A stretch of 64,000 bases of DNA from Xenophilus sp. AP218F (GCA_002213445.1 NJIE01000003.1:62001-126000); one strand, 5' to 3'; shown: positions 9,117 through 19,337, numbered from the stretch's first letter. The notes: generated by a model not told the origin, from the letters alone. Program-made: numbers and translations.

Positions 9117-10466
9117 ATGAGCAATCAAGACTGGCTGCACCGCAGCTTCTCCGCCGTCTGGCACCCTTGCACTCAAATGAAGCGCCACGAGGCCCTGCCC
9201 ATCGTGCCCATCGCCAGCGCCGACGGCGTCTGGCTAACCGACTTCGACGGCAAGCGCTATCTGGACGGGGTCAGCTCCTGGTGGGTCAGCCTGTTCGGCC
9301 ACGGCCATCCGCGCATCAAGCAGGCGATCCGGACGCAGCTGGACCAGCTGGAGCACGTGATGCTGGCGGGCTTCACCCACCAGCCGGTGGTGGAGCTGTC
9401 CGAACGGCTGTCCAGGCTGTCCGGCCTCGGCCACGCGTTCTATGGCTCCGACGGCGCCAGCGCCACCGAAATCGCGCTGAAAATGAGCTTCCATTACTGG
9501 CAAAACCGCGGCCAGAGCGACAAGCGCCGTTTCGTCAGTCTGGCCAACAGCTACCACGGCGAAACCGTCGGCGCACTGGCGGTCACCGACGTGCCGCTGT
9601 TCTCCGCCACCTACGCCGAATTGCTCAAACCCGGCCTGCGCGCGCCCTCTCCGGACGCGCGGCTGGCCCCGCCCGGCGTCGACGCCCGCGAACAGGCGCT
9701 GGCGGCGGCCCGATCACTGGAAAACGTGCTGGCCAAGCATCATGCGGAAATCGCCGCGGTGATCGTGGAGCCGCTCTTGCAGGGGGCCGCGGGCATGGCG
9801 ATGTACGATCCCGTTTATCTGACCGAGCTGCGCCGCTTGTGCGACCGCTACCAGGTGCACCTGATCGCCGACGAAATCGCGGTCGGCTTCGGCCGCACCG
9901 GCAGCTTCTTCGCCTACCAGCAAGCCGGCATCGTGCCGGACTTCCTCTGTCTGTCCAAGGGCATCACCGGCGGATTCCTGCCGCTGTCCTGCGTGCTCAC
10001 CCGCGACGAGGTCTATCAGGCCTTCTACCACAACGACGTGGCGCGCGGCTTCCTGCACTCGCACAGCTACACCGGCAACGCGCTGGCCTGCGCCGCCGCG
10101 CTAGCGGTGCTGGACATCTTCGAAGAAGACAACGTGCTGGAGGCCAACCGGCAGAAGGCGCTGAGCTTCGATGCGCTGATGCAGCCGCTGCGCCGGCGCG
10201 AAGACGTCAGGCATTTCCGCCACCTGGGCATGGTCTGGGCCTTCGACGTCGACACCCCGCGGCCGGAGTTTGCGCTGGCGTTTTTCTCGTCCATGCTGAA
10301 ACGCGGCTATCTGCTGCGCCCGATCGGAAAAACCGTGTACTTCATGCCGCCCTACGTCATTCGCGAAGACGAGATGGCTGGCATGATTCATGCGGCGATC
10401 GACGCGCTGGATGAGCTGGCCGCGGACGGCATTCCCGCCGGCGAATGCGAAGCGGCCCTGCCCTGA
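9117..10466 (+). CDS. bioA: Adenosylmethionine-8-amino-7-oxononanoate aminotransferase BioA
   Basis: PLP enzyme that makes 7,8-diaminononanoate from KAPA in biotin synthesis, using SAM as amino donor. The 449-residue protein is full length, with VWHPCTQMKRHEALPIV at the N-terminus and DGVSSWWVSLFGHGHP, both diagnostic of BioA rather than other class III transaminases. DEIAVGFGRTG follows, then the PLP lysine in LSKGITGG (K281). A good Shine-Dalgarno (AGGAG) precedes the ATG. No other biotin gene is adjacent, so it is a detached member of the pathway. It is divergent from the pilin gene across 277 bp. Confidence 0.96.
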   Translation: MSNQDWLHRSFSAVWHPCTQMKRHEALPIVPIASADGVWLTDFDGKRYLDGVSSWWVSLFGHGHPRIKQAIRTQLDQLEHVMLAGFTHQPVVELSERLSRLSGLGHAFYGSDGASATEIALKMSFHYWQNRGQSDKRRFVSLANSYHGETVGALAVTDVPLFSATYAELLKPGLRAPSPDARLAPPGVDAREQALAAARSLENVLAKHHAEIAAVIVEPLLQGAAGMAMYDPVYLTELRRLCDRYQVHLIADEIAVGFGRTGSFFAYQQAGIVPDFLCLSKGITGGFLPLSCVLTRDEVYQAFYHNDVARGFLHSHSYTGNALACAAALAVLDIFEEDNVLEANRQKALSFDALMQPLRRREDVRHFRHLGMVWAFDVDTPRPEFALAFFSSMLKRGYLLRPIGKTVYFMPPYVIREDEMAGMIHAAIDALDELAADGIPAGECEAALP

Positions 10467-10530
10467 GCGATTGCCAGCGCCGTGAAATACCAATAGCATT
10501 TCAAGAGACGCCCACCCGAAACGACGCGAC

Positions 10531-12057
10531 ATGCCACTGGCCCAGCCGAAAAAGGATATGGATCCGCAACTGGTCGACACCCAACCGGCCAGCGTCGCGG
10601 CTTGGCTGGAGCGTCTCCCCTACACCAGCCTGCCCGAATGCGGCCAGTTGCTGAGCGACGCCCTGCATCAGCTGGCCCGCACCCCGCTGGCGGCCGACAA
10701 GCGCTACAAGCTGCTCAAGCTCTATCTGGCGGCGCTTGACCGCTACTATCCGCTGCTGGAGCAGGACCTCTGCCACAACGACGCCCTTGGCAGCGCCAAG
10801 AGCCGGCAACTGGCGACGCTGGGCGTCAAGCTGTTCGGCCATCTGTTCGTCGCCTTCAAGCAGGCGCTGGGCGAGCGCATGGCCAGGCGCGGCCTTTTCG
10901 AACGCAAGCAAACCCGCATCGAGCTGCTGGCGTATTGCCTGCTGGCCGCGCGTCAGTTCCTCAGCCTCAGCCAGCAAAGCTACACGCCCCTGCCGGCGGG
11001 TTTCTGGCTGGACTGCCACCAGCTGTTCGCGCTGGCGCGGGCCCACGGCTGGGAAGACAAGCGCCTGGGCCGGGATGACGCTCTGGCCGCCCTCTACCGC
11101 CAGTTGCTGCTGCTGGGTCTCACCGCCAGCAACCGCCTGTCGCAAGGCGAGCTGCGGCTTACCCGCCGCCTGGCCTGCGAGCTGGCCGGGCAGATCCGCC
11201 TGCTGCCGGTGGCCGGCGTCCCCGCCGGCGTCAGCGGCTACATGCTGGACCTGAACGCCGACACGCCGCCGCTATTTCTGCCGATCAACCCGCGCCAGCT
11301 GGGGCCGGACTGCTTCTTGCTGGACCTGGGCACCGTGCTGGAAACCATAGGCAAAAGCCTGGAGCAGCTGCAAAAGGCGCAAAACGCCAATCCGCAGCCG
11401 CAGCTGGGCGACGAAATGCAGCTTCTGGGCGCTTTGAGCGAAGACTGGACCCGGCCGCGCCGCCGCCGCCAGCCGCGCGAGAAAACCCAGGGCATCGTCG
11501 AAGTCTGCGCCGGCCTCGCCGCCGTCTGGCATCGGCTCAATGGCCATCGCTGGGCGCTGGGCGAGCGCCGGGACTGCCCGCAACCGCGCACGCCGCCGCC
11601 GCCCTGTCTGATGCTGGTGGCCGACCGCAGCGAGACCGGTTTCCTGTTGCGCGGCCAGCCGCGCGAGCAGGTCTTGCGCGCCGGCGAGCTGGTGCTGATC
11701 AACGGCGCGGAAACCGACGATCAGCCGCTGCTGTGCGTGGCGCGCTGGATCGTGTTGCGCGGCAACGGCCAGGAGATCGAATGCGGGCTGGAAATCCTCA
11801 GCCGGGAACCGCTGCCGGCGCTGGCCATGCCCAGCATCACCCATAGCGGCGACAGCTTCCAGCACGCGCTGCTGCTGCCCGGCCAGCAAAAGCCCTACGC
11901 GCCGCCGCAGCTGCTGCTGAACGGCCGCGGCTTCAGCCAGCTGCGCGAATTCCACCTGCGAGACGCCACCGGCGAGCAACTGGTGCGCGTCACTCGCCTG
12001 ACCCTGCAAAGCGCCCATTTCCAGCTGATGGAATACCGCGACAGCGATCAATTCTGA
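10531..12057 (+). CDS. Large PilZ-like protein of unknown function
   Basis: 508 residues, no signal peptide or membrane segment. The first 290 residues are mostly helical and resemble no family I can name. After a basic stretch (RRRRQPR, with an RxxxR spacing at 312-316) comes DRSETG at 365-370, which fits the (D/N)xSxxG motif of PilZ domains. A beta-rich segment ending in CGLEILS resembles the rest of a PilZ barrel. The roughly 50-residue gap between the two motifs is longer than usual, so c-di-GMP binding is inference. It begins 65 bp after bioA, without a clear Shine-Dalgarno. The start is uncertain; ATG 10558 is an alternative. Confidence 0.55.
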   Translation: MPLAQPKKDMDPQLVDTQPASVAAWLERLPYTSLPECGQLLSDALHQLARTPLAADKRYKLLKLYLAALDRYYPLLEQDLCHNDALGSAKSRQLATLGVKLFGHLFVAFKQALGERMARRGLFERKQTRIELLAYCLLAARQFLSLSQQSYTPLPAGFWLDCHQLFALARAHGWEDKRLGRDDALAALYRQLLLLGLTASNRLSQGELRLTRRLACELAGQIRLLPVAGVPAGVSGYMLDLNADTPPLFLPINPRQLGPDCFLLDLGTVLETIGKSLEQLQKAQNANPQPQLGDEMQLLGALSEDWTRPRRRRQPREKTQGIVEVCAGLAAVWHRLNGHRWALGERRDCPQPRTPPPPCLMLVADRSETGFLLRGQPREQVLRAGELVLINGAETDDQPLLCVARWIVLRGNGQEIECGLEILSREPLPALAMPSITHSGDSFQHALLLPGQQKPYAPPQLLLNGRGFSQLREFHLRDATGEQLVRVTRLTLQSAHFQLMEYRDSDQF

Positions 12058-12077
12058 CCTCGCTCAAACTCTCCGCC

Positions 12078-12106
12078 TTTTTCGGGTAAACTCGGACGTT
12101 TATAAT
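12078..12106 (+). promoter_or_regulatory. Probable promoter of proB
   Basis: A perfect TATAAT at 12101-12106 lies 25 bp before the proB ATG. The hexamer 17 bp upstream (TTTTTC) is a poor -35. The position right after the preceding stop codon supports a promoter that separates proB from the upstream gene. Confidence 0.5.
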
Positions 12107-12130
12107 CGTTTGCTTGATTAGCGAGGTGTT

Positions 12131-13249
12131 ATGCGTTCGGTGATTCATGCGGCAAGCCGCATCGTGGTCAAGGTAGGCTCCAGCCTGGTAACCAACGACG
12201 GCAAGGGCCTGGACCAGGCCGCGCTGGCGCGCTGGGCCGAAGAGATCGCCGAGCTCAAGCGCCGCGGCAAGGACGTGGTGCTGGTTTCCAGCGGCGCCAT
12301 CGCCGAAGGCTGCCAGCGTCTGGGCTGGAGCGTGCGCCCCAAGGGCGTGCACGAGCTGCAGGCCGCCGCCGCCGTCGGCCAGATGGGGCTGTGCCAGGCG
12401 TACGAGAGCGCCTTTCGCGCCCACGGCCTGCAGACCGCCCAGATCCTGCTCACTCACGAAGACCTGGCCGACCGCACCCGCTACCTCAACGCCCGCTCGA
12501 CGCTGACCACGCTGCTGCACCTGAACGCGGTGCCGATCATCAACGAGAACGACACCGTGGTCACCAGCGAAATCCGCTTCGGCGACAACGACACCCTGGG
12601 CGCGCTGGTCACCAACCTGATCGAGGCCGACGCGCTGGTCATCCTCACCGACCAGCAGGGCCTGTTCAGCGCCGACCCGCGCAAGCACCCGGACGCCGTC
12701 TTCATCCACGAGGCAGAAGCCGGCGACCCGGCGCTGGAGGAGATGGCCGGCGGCGCCGGCTCCAGCGTCGGCACCGGCGGCATGATCACCAAGATTCTGG
12801 CCGCCAAGCGCGCGGCGCGCAGCGGCGCGGCCACCGTCATCGCCTGCGGCCGCGAGCCGCACGTGCTGTCGCGGCTGGCCGACGGCGAAGGCATCGGCAC
12901 CCAGCTGATCGCCGCCACCAACCGCATGGCGGCGCGCAAGCAATGGCTGGCCGACCATCTGCAGCTGTCCGGCCGCCTGCTGCTGGACGACGGCGCGGCG
13001 CGGGCCGTGCGCGAAAAGCACACCAGCCTGTTGCCGGTGGGCGTCAGCGCGGTGGAAGGCGACTTCCTGCGCGGCGAGGCGGTGGCCTGCATCGACGCCG
13101 ACGGCAACGAAGTGGCGCGCGGTCTGGTCAATTACAGCTCGGACGAAGCCCGCCAGATCATGCGCAAAAGCACCCGCGAAATCGAAGGCGCGCTCGGCTA
13201 CATGGTGGAACCCGAGCTGATTCATCGCGACAATATGGTCACGCTGTAG
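12131..13249 (+). CDS. proB: Glutamate 5-kinase ProB
   Basis: Phosphorylates L-glutamate to gamma-glutamyl phosphate, the first step of proline synthesis. The 372-residue protein has an amino-acid-kinase domain ([10 protein letters not shown] near the N-terminus, [27 protein letters not shown]) and a C-terminal PUA domain from about residue 275 ([12 protein letters not shown] onward). This is the long, two-domain form. proA is not adjacent. The gene has its own candidate promoter and a 112-bp gap follows. Confidence 0.96.
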   Translation: MRSVIHAASRIVVKVGSSLVTNDGKGLDQAALARWAEEIAELKRRGKDVVLVSSGAIAEGCQRLGWSVRPKGVHELQAAAAVGQMGLCQAYESAFRAHGLQTAQILLTHEDLADRTRYLNARSTLTTLLHLNAVPIINENDTVVTSEIRFGDNDTLGALVTNLIEADALVILTDQQGLFSADPRKHPDAVFIHEAEAGDPALEEMAGGAGSSVGTGGMITKILAAKRAARSGAATVIACGREPHVLSRLADGEGIGTQLIAATNRMAARKQWLADHLQLSGRLLLDDGAARAVREKHTSLLPVGVSAVEGDFLRGEAVACIDADGNEVARGLVNYSSDEARQIMRKSTREIEGALGYMVEPELIHRDNMVTL

Positions 13250-13361
13250 CACAATATGCCAAAAGCAAGCCCGGCCGCGCGTCGGGCGGCGCACCGTTTT
13301 CCCGACCCCTGCCAGTGTCTGGCCGGGGTTTAATTTTTACCTACCACAAGGATGACAAGGT

Positions 13362-14435
13362 ATGAACAAGCTGGCTCTTTCGGCGCTGATGACACTAGCC
13401 TGGGGTTCGGCATTCGCCGGCGATGTGCTGCACATCTACAACTGGAACAACGCGCTGTCGGCGGAAACCGCCCAGCGCTTTGAGCAATCCTGCAAGTGCA
13501 AGCTGGTGCAAGATTACTACGGAGACAACGAAGAAATGCTGGCCAAGCTGGCCGCCGGCGCCAAGGGTTACGACATGGTCTTCCCCACCGCCTTCGCCGT
13601 GAACACCCTGCTCAAGCAAGGCAAGCTGCAGCCGCTGGACAAGGCCAGGCTGCCCAACTGGAAAAACCTGAACAACGGCTATCTGGCCCTCAATCAGCCT
13701 TTCGATCCGGGCAACCGCTACGCCGCGCCCACTGTGGTGTCGCTGACGCTTCTGGGCTACAACGAAACCCAGCTGAAGAAAGCCGGCGTCGCCGACAAGG
13801 CAGGCAGCTGGGCGCTGATCTTCGATCCGGCGGTGCTCGCCAGGATCAAGGGCAAGGTCACCGTGCTGGATTCGCAGCGCGAACTGATGGCCGCCGCGCT
13901 GATGTACCTCGGCCGCGACGCCAACTCGACCAATCCGGCCGACTGGAAAGCCGCCGCCGACGTGATCCGCAAGGCCAAGCCCTACTGGGCGGCCTTCAAC
14001 AACCAGAGCTACATCAAGGAGCTGACGGTGGGCAACATCTGGGTGGCGCAGGGCTATTCCAACGACCTGTTCCAGGCGCAGCAGGACGCCAAGTCGGCCA
14101 AGCGCCCGTTCGCGCTGGGCTACCAGCCGCAAAAAGAAGGCAACATCCTGGCGGTGGACAACATGACCATCCTCAAGGACGCGCCGCGCCCGGACCTGGC
14201 GCACAAGTTCATCAACTTCATGCTGGACGGCAAGAACGCCGCCGAGATCTCCAACCATATCGGCGCCACCAACCCGGTGAAGGCCGCCGAGGCCTACTTC
14301 AAGCCGGAGATCAAGGCCAACCGCGTCATCATGCTCGAGCCCGCCAAGGGCAAGTACGTGGCGCTCAAGGATCTGGACGTCAAGTCGCGCCGCGAACTGA
14401 ACCGCTTGTGGACGCAGCTGAAGATCGGCCGCTGA
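13362..14435 (+). CDS. Periplasmic spermidine/putrescine-type binding protein (PotD/PotF family)
   Basis: Extracytoplasmic solute-binding protein of 357 residues with a signal peptide (MNKLALSALMTLAWGSAFA) and the family opening DVLHIYNWNN. It contains GAKGYDMVFPTAFAVNTLLKQGKLQPLD and, later, ANSTNPADW, typical of polyamine-binding PotD/PotF proteins. No permease or ATPase gene lies nearby, so it is an orphan that must use a transporter encoded elsewhere or serve another role such as sensing. It is bounded by a bidirectional terminator. The exact polyamine cannot be read from the sequence. Confidence 0.85.
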   Translation: MNKLALSALMTLAWGSAFAGDVLHIYNWNNALSAETAQRFEQSCKCKLVQDYYGDNEEMLAKLAAGAKGYDMVFPTAFAVNTLLKQGKLQPLDKARLPNWKNLNNGYLALNQPFDPGNRYAAPTVVSLTLLGYNETQLKKAGVADKAGSWALIFDPAVLARIKGKVTVLDSQRELMAAALMYLGRDANSTNPADWKAAADVIRKAKPYWAAFNNQSYIKELTVGNIWVAQGYSNDLFQAQQDAKSAKRPFALGYQPQKEGNILAVDNMTILKDAPRPDLAHKFINFMLDGKNAAEISNHIGATNPVKAAEAYFKPEIKANRVIMLEPAKGKYVALKDLDVKSRRELNRLWTQLKIGR

Positions 14436-14451
14436 GCCCGCTCAAGCCGCA

Positions 14452-14485
14452 ATGAAAAAAGGTCGCTTGCGCGACCTTTTTTCAT
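14452..14485. terminator. Bidirectional terminator between the PotD-like gene and a convergent small gene
   Basis: ATGAAAAAAGGTCGC pairs perfectly with GCGACCTTTTTTCAT around a 4-nt loop. With A6 on the left and T6 on the right it can end transcription from both sides. Confidence 0.92.
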
Positions 14486-14504
14486 GACTGCCTGCAGCCC
14501 CTGC

Positions 14505-14921
14505 TCAATACTTGCCATCGTTGCCCTCGTTCTCGCTGCGGCGCAGCTCGATGGCGCGCATGATCACGTAGGCCAGCATAGCGCACAGGAAAAACAGCAG
14601 CATCACCCAAGCGATGGACTGCAGAGTGTTGATGAACGCGTTGAACAGCTCCAGCAGCCACCGCTCGCCGCTCAACTGCAGCTGATTGTTGCCCTTGCCC
14701 ACCGCTTGCGGCAGATACTGCTGCAGCGACCACTGGCGCACGCCGCCGGAAATGCCGCTGACCACGATGGCGAAGAACACGTATTTGCGCCAGGCGTCGG
14801 CCAGTTCCTGTCCAAGCGTGCGACCCAGGATGCGGTTGACCGCGGGGTCGAAAAAACGGGCGGCCAGCACCGAGGTGCTGATCACCAGCAACAAGATGGC
14901 CGCGAACAGGGCATAAAACAT
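14505..14921 (-). CDS. Small hypothetical membrane protein
   Basis: 138 residues with three hydrophobic stretches: about 2-20 (FYALFAAILLLVISTSVLA), 46-62 and 98-121 (QSIAWVMLLFFLCAMLAYVIM), and a charged C-terminal tail (RRSENEGNDGKY). I do not recognise the family. It stands alone between the bidirectional terminator and ruvB, on the same strand as ruvB, 70 bp from the ruvB stop. A possible accessory membrane subunit; no function is assigned. Confidence 0.7.
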   Translation of the reverse strand: MFYALFAAILLLVISTSVLAARFFDPAVNRILGRTLGQELADAWRKYVFFAIVVSGISGGVRQWSLQQYLPQAVGKGNNQLQLSGERWLLELFNAFINTLQSIAWVMLLFFLCAMLAYVIMRAIELRRSENEGNDGKY

Positions 14922-14991
14922 GCAAATCTCCAGTTTTCAGTACTATTGCATTGTACCCCTAATACGCCAGGGGTGATCCGCCCGCCGCCGT

Positions 14992-16026
<1,035 letters not shown>

Positions 16027-16073
16027 CGGAGGCTCTCTGGCTGAATCTTGCTGTCGCCATTCTAACATCGCGC

Positions 16074-16079
16074 TATACT
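16074..16079 (+). promoter_or_regulatory. Candidate -10 box for the riboswitch-ribB-ribE transcript
   Basis: TATACT sits 27 bp upstream of the aptamer P1 stem and 47 bp from the divergent ruvB start, so transcription would begin just before the riboswitch. No clear -35 is visible. Confidence 0.4.
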
Positions 16080-16105
16080 CGCCGCTGGCCGCGCTGCGCG
16101 GCCGA

Positions 16106-16248
16106 CGTCTTCGGGGCGGGGCGCAATTCCCCACCGGCGGTATGGCGCGCAAGCGCCGAGCCCGCGAGCGCCTTGGCCGCACGGCCAAGGGTCAGCAGAT
16201 CTGGTGAAACGCCAGAGCCGACGGTAACAGTCCGGATGAAAGAAGACG
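16106..16248 (+). ncRNA. FMN riboswitch (RFN element)
   Basis: The conserved RFN blocks are all present in order: TTCGGGGCGGGGCGCAATTC, CCCACCGGCGGT, GCCCGCGAGCG, GTCAGCAGATCTGGTGAAA, GCCGACGGT and AGTCCGGATGAAAGAAGACG. The closing P1 stem is CGTCTTC (16106-16112) with GAAGACG (16242-16248). A leader of about 130 nt follows before the ribB ATG at 16382, enough for an expression platform. High FMN should switch off ribB-ribE. The 355-bp gap between ruvB and ribB is filled by this element. Confidence 0.97.
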
Positions 16249-16381
16249 ACGCCAGCTCCGTCCGCGCCCGCGGATGGAATGTTGTGTCGTATCCGCGCGT
16301 TTATCGCGCCGGATGGCCGCGCGCTATCCGCTTCACGCCCACGGGACGTGTTTCTCAATCGCTTATTTGAGGACCGTTTCC

Positions 16382-17026
16382 ATGAACGCTCGCACCGACA
16401 TCCTTTCCCTGCGCGTCCACGCCGCGCTGCAAGCTTTGCGCCAGGGCCTGCCGGTCATCGTCGCCGACGACGCCGACCGCGAAAACGAGGCCGATCTGAT
16501 CCTGGCCGCCGATGCCCTCACCGTGCCGGAAATGGCGCGGCTGATCCGCGACGGCAGCGGCATCGTCTGCCTGTGCCTCACGCCTGAACATGCCGAGCGC
16601 CTGCAGCTGCCGCCGATGGCGGCGCAGAACGGCAGCCGCTACGGCACGAACTTCACCGTCGCCATCGAGGCGGCCGAGGGCGTGACCACCGGCGTCTCCG
16701 CCGCCGACCGCGTCACCACCATACGCGCCGCCATCGCCCCGGACGCCAAGCCCGGCGATCTGGTGCGGCCCGGCCACGTCTATCCCATCGTCGCCCGCGC
16801 CGGCGGCGTCGCCGAACGGCGCGGCCATACCGAGGCCTCGGTGGAGCTGGCGCGGCTGGCTGGTTTCAGTCCGGCCGGCGTGCTGTGCGAGTTGATGAAC
16901 CCCGACGGGACGATGATGCGCGGCCGGCAAGTGCAGGACTACGCCGAACGCCACGGCCTGCCGCAGCTGTCCGTCGCCGAACTGGCCGCATGGCTGCGCC
17001 GGGAACAGGAGGCCGCCCATGTTTAG
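16382..17026 (+). CDS. ribB: 3,4-dihydroxy-2-butanone 4-phosphate synthase RibB
   Basis: Makes the four-carbon precursor of riboflavin from ribulose 5-phosphate. The start at 16382 ([16 protein letters not shown]) follows the riboswitch leader and GAGG. The 214-residue product has the family motif [16 protein letters not shown], the loop [25 protein letters not shown] and [16 protein letters not shown]. It lacks the GTP cyclohydrolase II half found in RibBA fusions, so a separate ribA is needed. It overlaps ribE by 8 nt. Some residues deviate (FTVAIEA for the usual FTVSIEA), consistent with a paralogue. Confidence 0.95.
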   Translation: MNARTDILSLRVHAALQALRQGLPVIVADDADRENEADLILAADALTVPEMARLIRDGSGIVCLCLTPEHAERLQLPPMAAQNGSRYGTNFTVAIEAAEGVTTGVSAADRVTTIRAAIAPDAKPGDLVRPGHVYPIVARAGGVAERRGHTEASVELARLAGFSPAGVLCELMNPDGTMMRGRQVQDYAERHGLPQLSVAELAAWLRREQEAAHV

Positions 17027-17690
17027 CGGCATCGTGCAGGGCATCGCCCGGGTCGAGCGCATCGCCGAGGGCGACGACAGCCGCCGGCTGACCCTGTCCT
17101 TCCCCGCCGGCTTCTGCGATGGCCTCAAGCAAGGCGCCAGCGTCGCCATCGACGGCGTCTGCCTGACCGTGGCCGCGCCGCCTGTCGGCGGCCAGGCGGA
17201 ATTCGACCTGATCCTGCCGACGCTGATCACCAGCACGCTGGCCGCCTGCCGGCCGGGCGACGCGCTCAACGTCGAGCGCGCGCAGCCGTCCGACGCGGAA
17301 AACGGCGGCCACGCGCTGTCCGGCCACGTCGATTACCAGGCGACGGTGCGGCAGATCCGCCGCCGCGGCGACAACCTGTGCCTGCGGGTATCGGTGCCGG
17401 CCGGAGCCGTGCGCTACCTGTTCCCCAAGGGCTGGGTGGCGCTGTGCGGCGTCAGCCTGACCATCGCCGACATCGACAAGCAGGCCGGCTGGCTGGAGGT
17501 GTGGCTGGCGCCGGAAACCCGCCGCGCCACCACGCTGGGCGACAAGCAACCTGACGATAGGCTGAACCTGGAAATCGAACGCCAGACCCAGGTGCTGGTC
17601 GACACCATGCGCGAAGCGCTGGAGGACAAGCTGGACGCGCTGTTGCGGCTGTTGCAGCCGGAAGCGCGCCCCGCCATCGCCGGCCGCTAA
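17019..17690 (+). CDS. ribE: Riboflavin synthase alpha chain RibE
   Basis: Dismutates two 6,7-dimethyl-8-ribityllumazines to riboflavin. The 223-residue protein starts [15 protein letters not shown] (family MFTGIV) and shows the two lumazine-binding repeats: [13 protein letters not shown] in the first and [15 protein letters not shown] in the second, with [12 protein letters not shown] between. Length is in the family range. Translationally coupled to ribB by overlap and thus under the FMN riboswitch. The genome probably also has a ribD/ribE/ribH cluster elsewhere, which would make this a regulated second copy; that is inference. Confidence 0.93.
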   Translation: MFSGIVQGIARVERIAEGDDSRRLTLSFPAGFCDGLKQGASVAIDGVCLTVAAPPVGGQAEFDLILPTLITSTLAACRPGDALNVERAQPSDAENGGHALSGHVDYQATVRQIRRRGDNLCLRVSVPAGAVRYLFPKGWVALCGVSLTIADIDKQAGWLEVWLAPETRRATTLGDKQPDDRLNLEIERQTQVLVDTMREALEDKLDALLRLLQPEARPAIAGR

Positions 17691-19261
17691 CGGACCGGGG
17701 CGAGCGGACCCAGCAGATCGATCAGTCCGTCGGCGAAGCTTGCCCGCCAGTGAAAGTAATCGTGCGCGCTGGCGTGCTCGCGGTGCGCCACCGGGTAGCC
17801 CTTGGCCAGCAGCACGTCGCGAAAGCGGCGGGTTTCGCCGAAGATGTCGGTCATGCCGTTGTTTTCATAGCGCCCGGCTTCCAGGTAGAAGCGCAGCGGC
17901 AGCCTGTCCGCGCGCACGTATTCCCGCGTCAGCCAGCCCGGCTCCGCGCCGCCTTCCGGGCCGCCCGGCGACCACCAGAACGAGCCGGACTGGGCGTAAA
18001 CCAGTCCGAAGCTCTCCGGATGGCGCAAGGCGGCGTAAGCGGCGGCCAGCCCGCCGTAACTGGAGCCGGCGATGACGGTGCGCGCGGCCGGCGCCGCCAG
18101 ACCCTGCCGGCTGGCCCAGGGCAACAGCTCCCGCGCCAGAAAATCGGCGAAGGCCGGATTGGGCGGCAGCTCCCTGCCGCGCGCGGCGGCGTCAGGGTTG
18201 TCGATCAGGATGGCGGCGGTGGGCGGGATGCGGCCGGCGGCGATCAGGTTGTCCAGAATCCGCGGCGTCGGCACTTCGCGCCGATAAGCCTGGCCGTCGA
18301 ACACCAGCAGGAGCGCGTTGTCGGCGTGGCCGGGGCGATAGCCCGCCGGCCGGTACAACCACAGCTTGCGGCGGTTGCCGAGCACGGCGCTGGCCAGCTC
18401 CCGCTCGACGACCTCGCCGCGCGGCGTCGCCGGGTCGACGGCCAGCCACGGCGTCGGCCGCGCCAACGGCAGCTCCAGCGTGGACGAGGCGGCGAACCGA
18501 TCCGCCGCGCCCTCGGGGAAACTGCGCGGATTGAGCGGATCGCGTTGCGCCGTGGCGAGAATCGCGCGGCGGCGGGTCATGAAGTCGCCGTCCAGTTGCG
18601 GCACGTCCGGCGCCAGCCGGTAACTGAAGCGCGCGTCCCTCGGCACCGAGTAGGTGCGATACCAGACGTCGCTGTCGCCGAGGCGCGCCATCTCGTCCTG
18701 GTTTTGCGACGGCCCGCCGTGAATCCTGACGTTGGCGCGCGCGCCGCGCCACAGAAAGGTCACCAGCGCGTGGCCGGGCTTGGCCGGGTCGTCCTCTATC
18801 CACGGCCCGCCGCGCGCCGCCGCCTCGCGCCAGAACGCGGCGCTGCCGCCGCCTTGCGCCAATTCCCGCGCCAACCGGGCAAGGCGCGGGCTGTCGGGAC
18901 GCGCCGGGCGGCGCTGCTCGGCCGGGGGCAGGCGCTTGTCCATTGCCAGACGATAATCGCCGTCGCGGGAGGCCTTCACCTGCAAGACGAAGGCGCGGCC
19001 CGGCCCGGCGATGAACTGGAAATCCTGCTCGCCGTCCTGCGGCGCGGCCAGCTCGCGCGCCTCGCCGCCGCCAAGCAGCAGCAAACGCGCGCCGGCGGCC
19101 TGGAAACGGCCGCTGACGTAATCGCCGGGAGAGAGGGACAAGGGATGGTCGCGGGCGGCGTCGGCCGGCAGAAAACCGGCGACGGACTGGCCCGGCGTCA
19201 AGGCCTGGGCGGGAAAGACGGGCAAAGCCAACGCGCAAGCGACAAACAGGGGACGAAGCAT
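17687..19261 (-). CDS. Periplasmic enterochelin-type siderophore esterase (Fes/IroE-like)
   Basis: Alpha/beta hydrolase expected to cut ester bonds of a catecholate siderophore after uptake. The start at ATG 19261 (MLRPLFVACALALPVFPAQA, a signal peptide) is preferred because the longer frame would include the Fur box. Of 524 residues, the first about 260 form an N-terminal beta-sandwich-like domain as in Fes. The second half is an esterase-D-like domain with the nucleophile in GSSYGG and a late histidine in HASAHDYFHW. Two-domain Fes proteins are usually cytoplasmic; the signal peptide makes this one periplasmic. Convergent with ribE: the two genes share 4 bp at their ends. Confidence 0.85.
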   Translation of the reverse strand: MLRPLFVACALALPVFPAQALTPGQSVAGFLPADAARDHPLSLSPGDYVSGRFQAAGARLLLLGGGEARELAAPQDGEQDFQFIAGPGRAFVLQVKASRDGDYRLAMDKRLPPAEQRRPARPDSPRLARLARELAQGGGSAAFWREAAARGGPWIEDDPAKPGHALVTFLWRGARANVRIHGGPSQNQDEMARLGDSDVWYRTYSVPRDARFSYRLAPDVPQLDGDFMTRRRAILATAQRDPLNPRSFPEGAADRFAASSTLELPLARPTPWLAVDPATPRGEVVERELASAVLGNRRKLWLYRPAGYRPGHADNALLLVFDGQAYRREVPTPRILDNLIAAGRIPPTAAILIDNPDAAARGRELPPNPAFADFLARELLPWASRQGLAAPAARTVIAGSSYGGLAAAYAALRHPESFGLVYAQSGSFWWSPGGPEGGAEPGWLTREYVRADRLPLRFYLEAGRYENNGMTDIFGETRRFRDVLLAKGYPVAHREHASAHDYFHWRASFADGLIDLLGPLAPVR

Positions 19262-19273
19262 GGCGGTTATTTT

Positions 19274-19292
19274 AACAATGAGAATCATTATC
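19274..19292. promoter_or_regulatory. Fur box
   Basis: On the minus strand GATAATGATTCTCATTGTT matches the 19-bp Fur consensus GATAATGATAATCATTATC at 15 of 19 positions. It ends 12 bp before the esterase start, so iron-loaded Fur should block this gene directly. Confidence 0.88.
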
Positions 19293-19337
19293 AAAATAAC
19301 ATGAAGCGGGCACGCCCTCCAGCGCGCCCGCCCGGGC

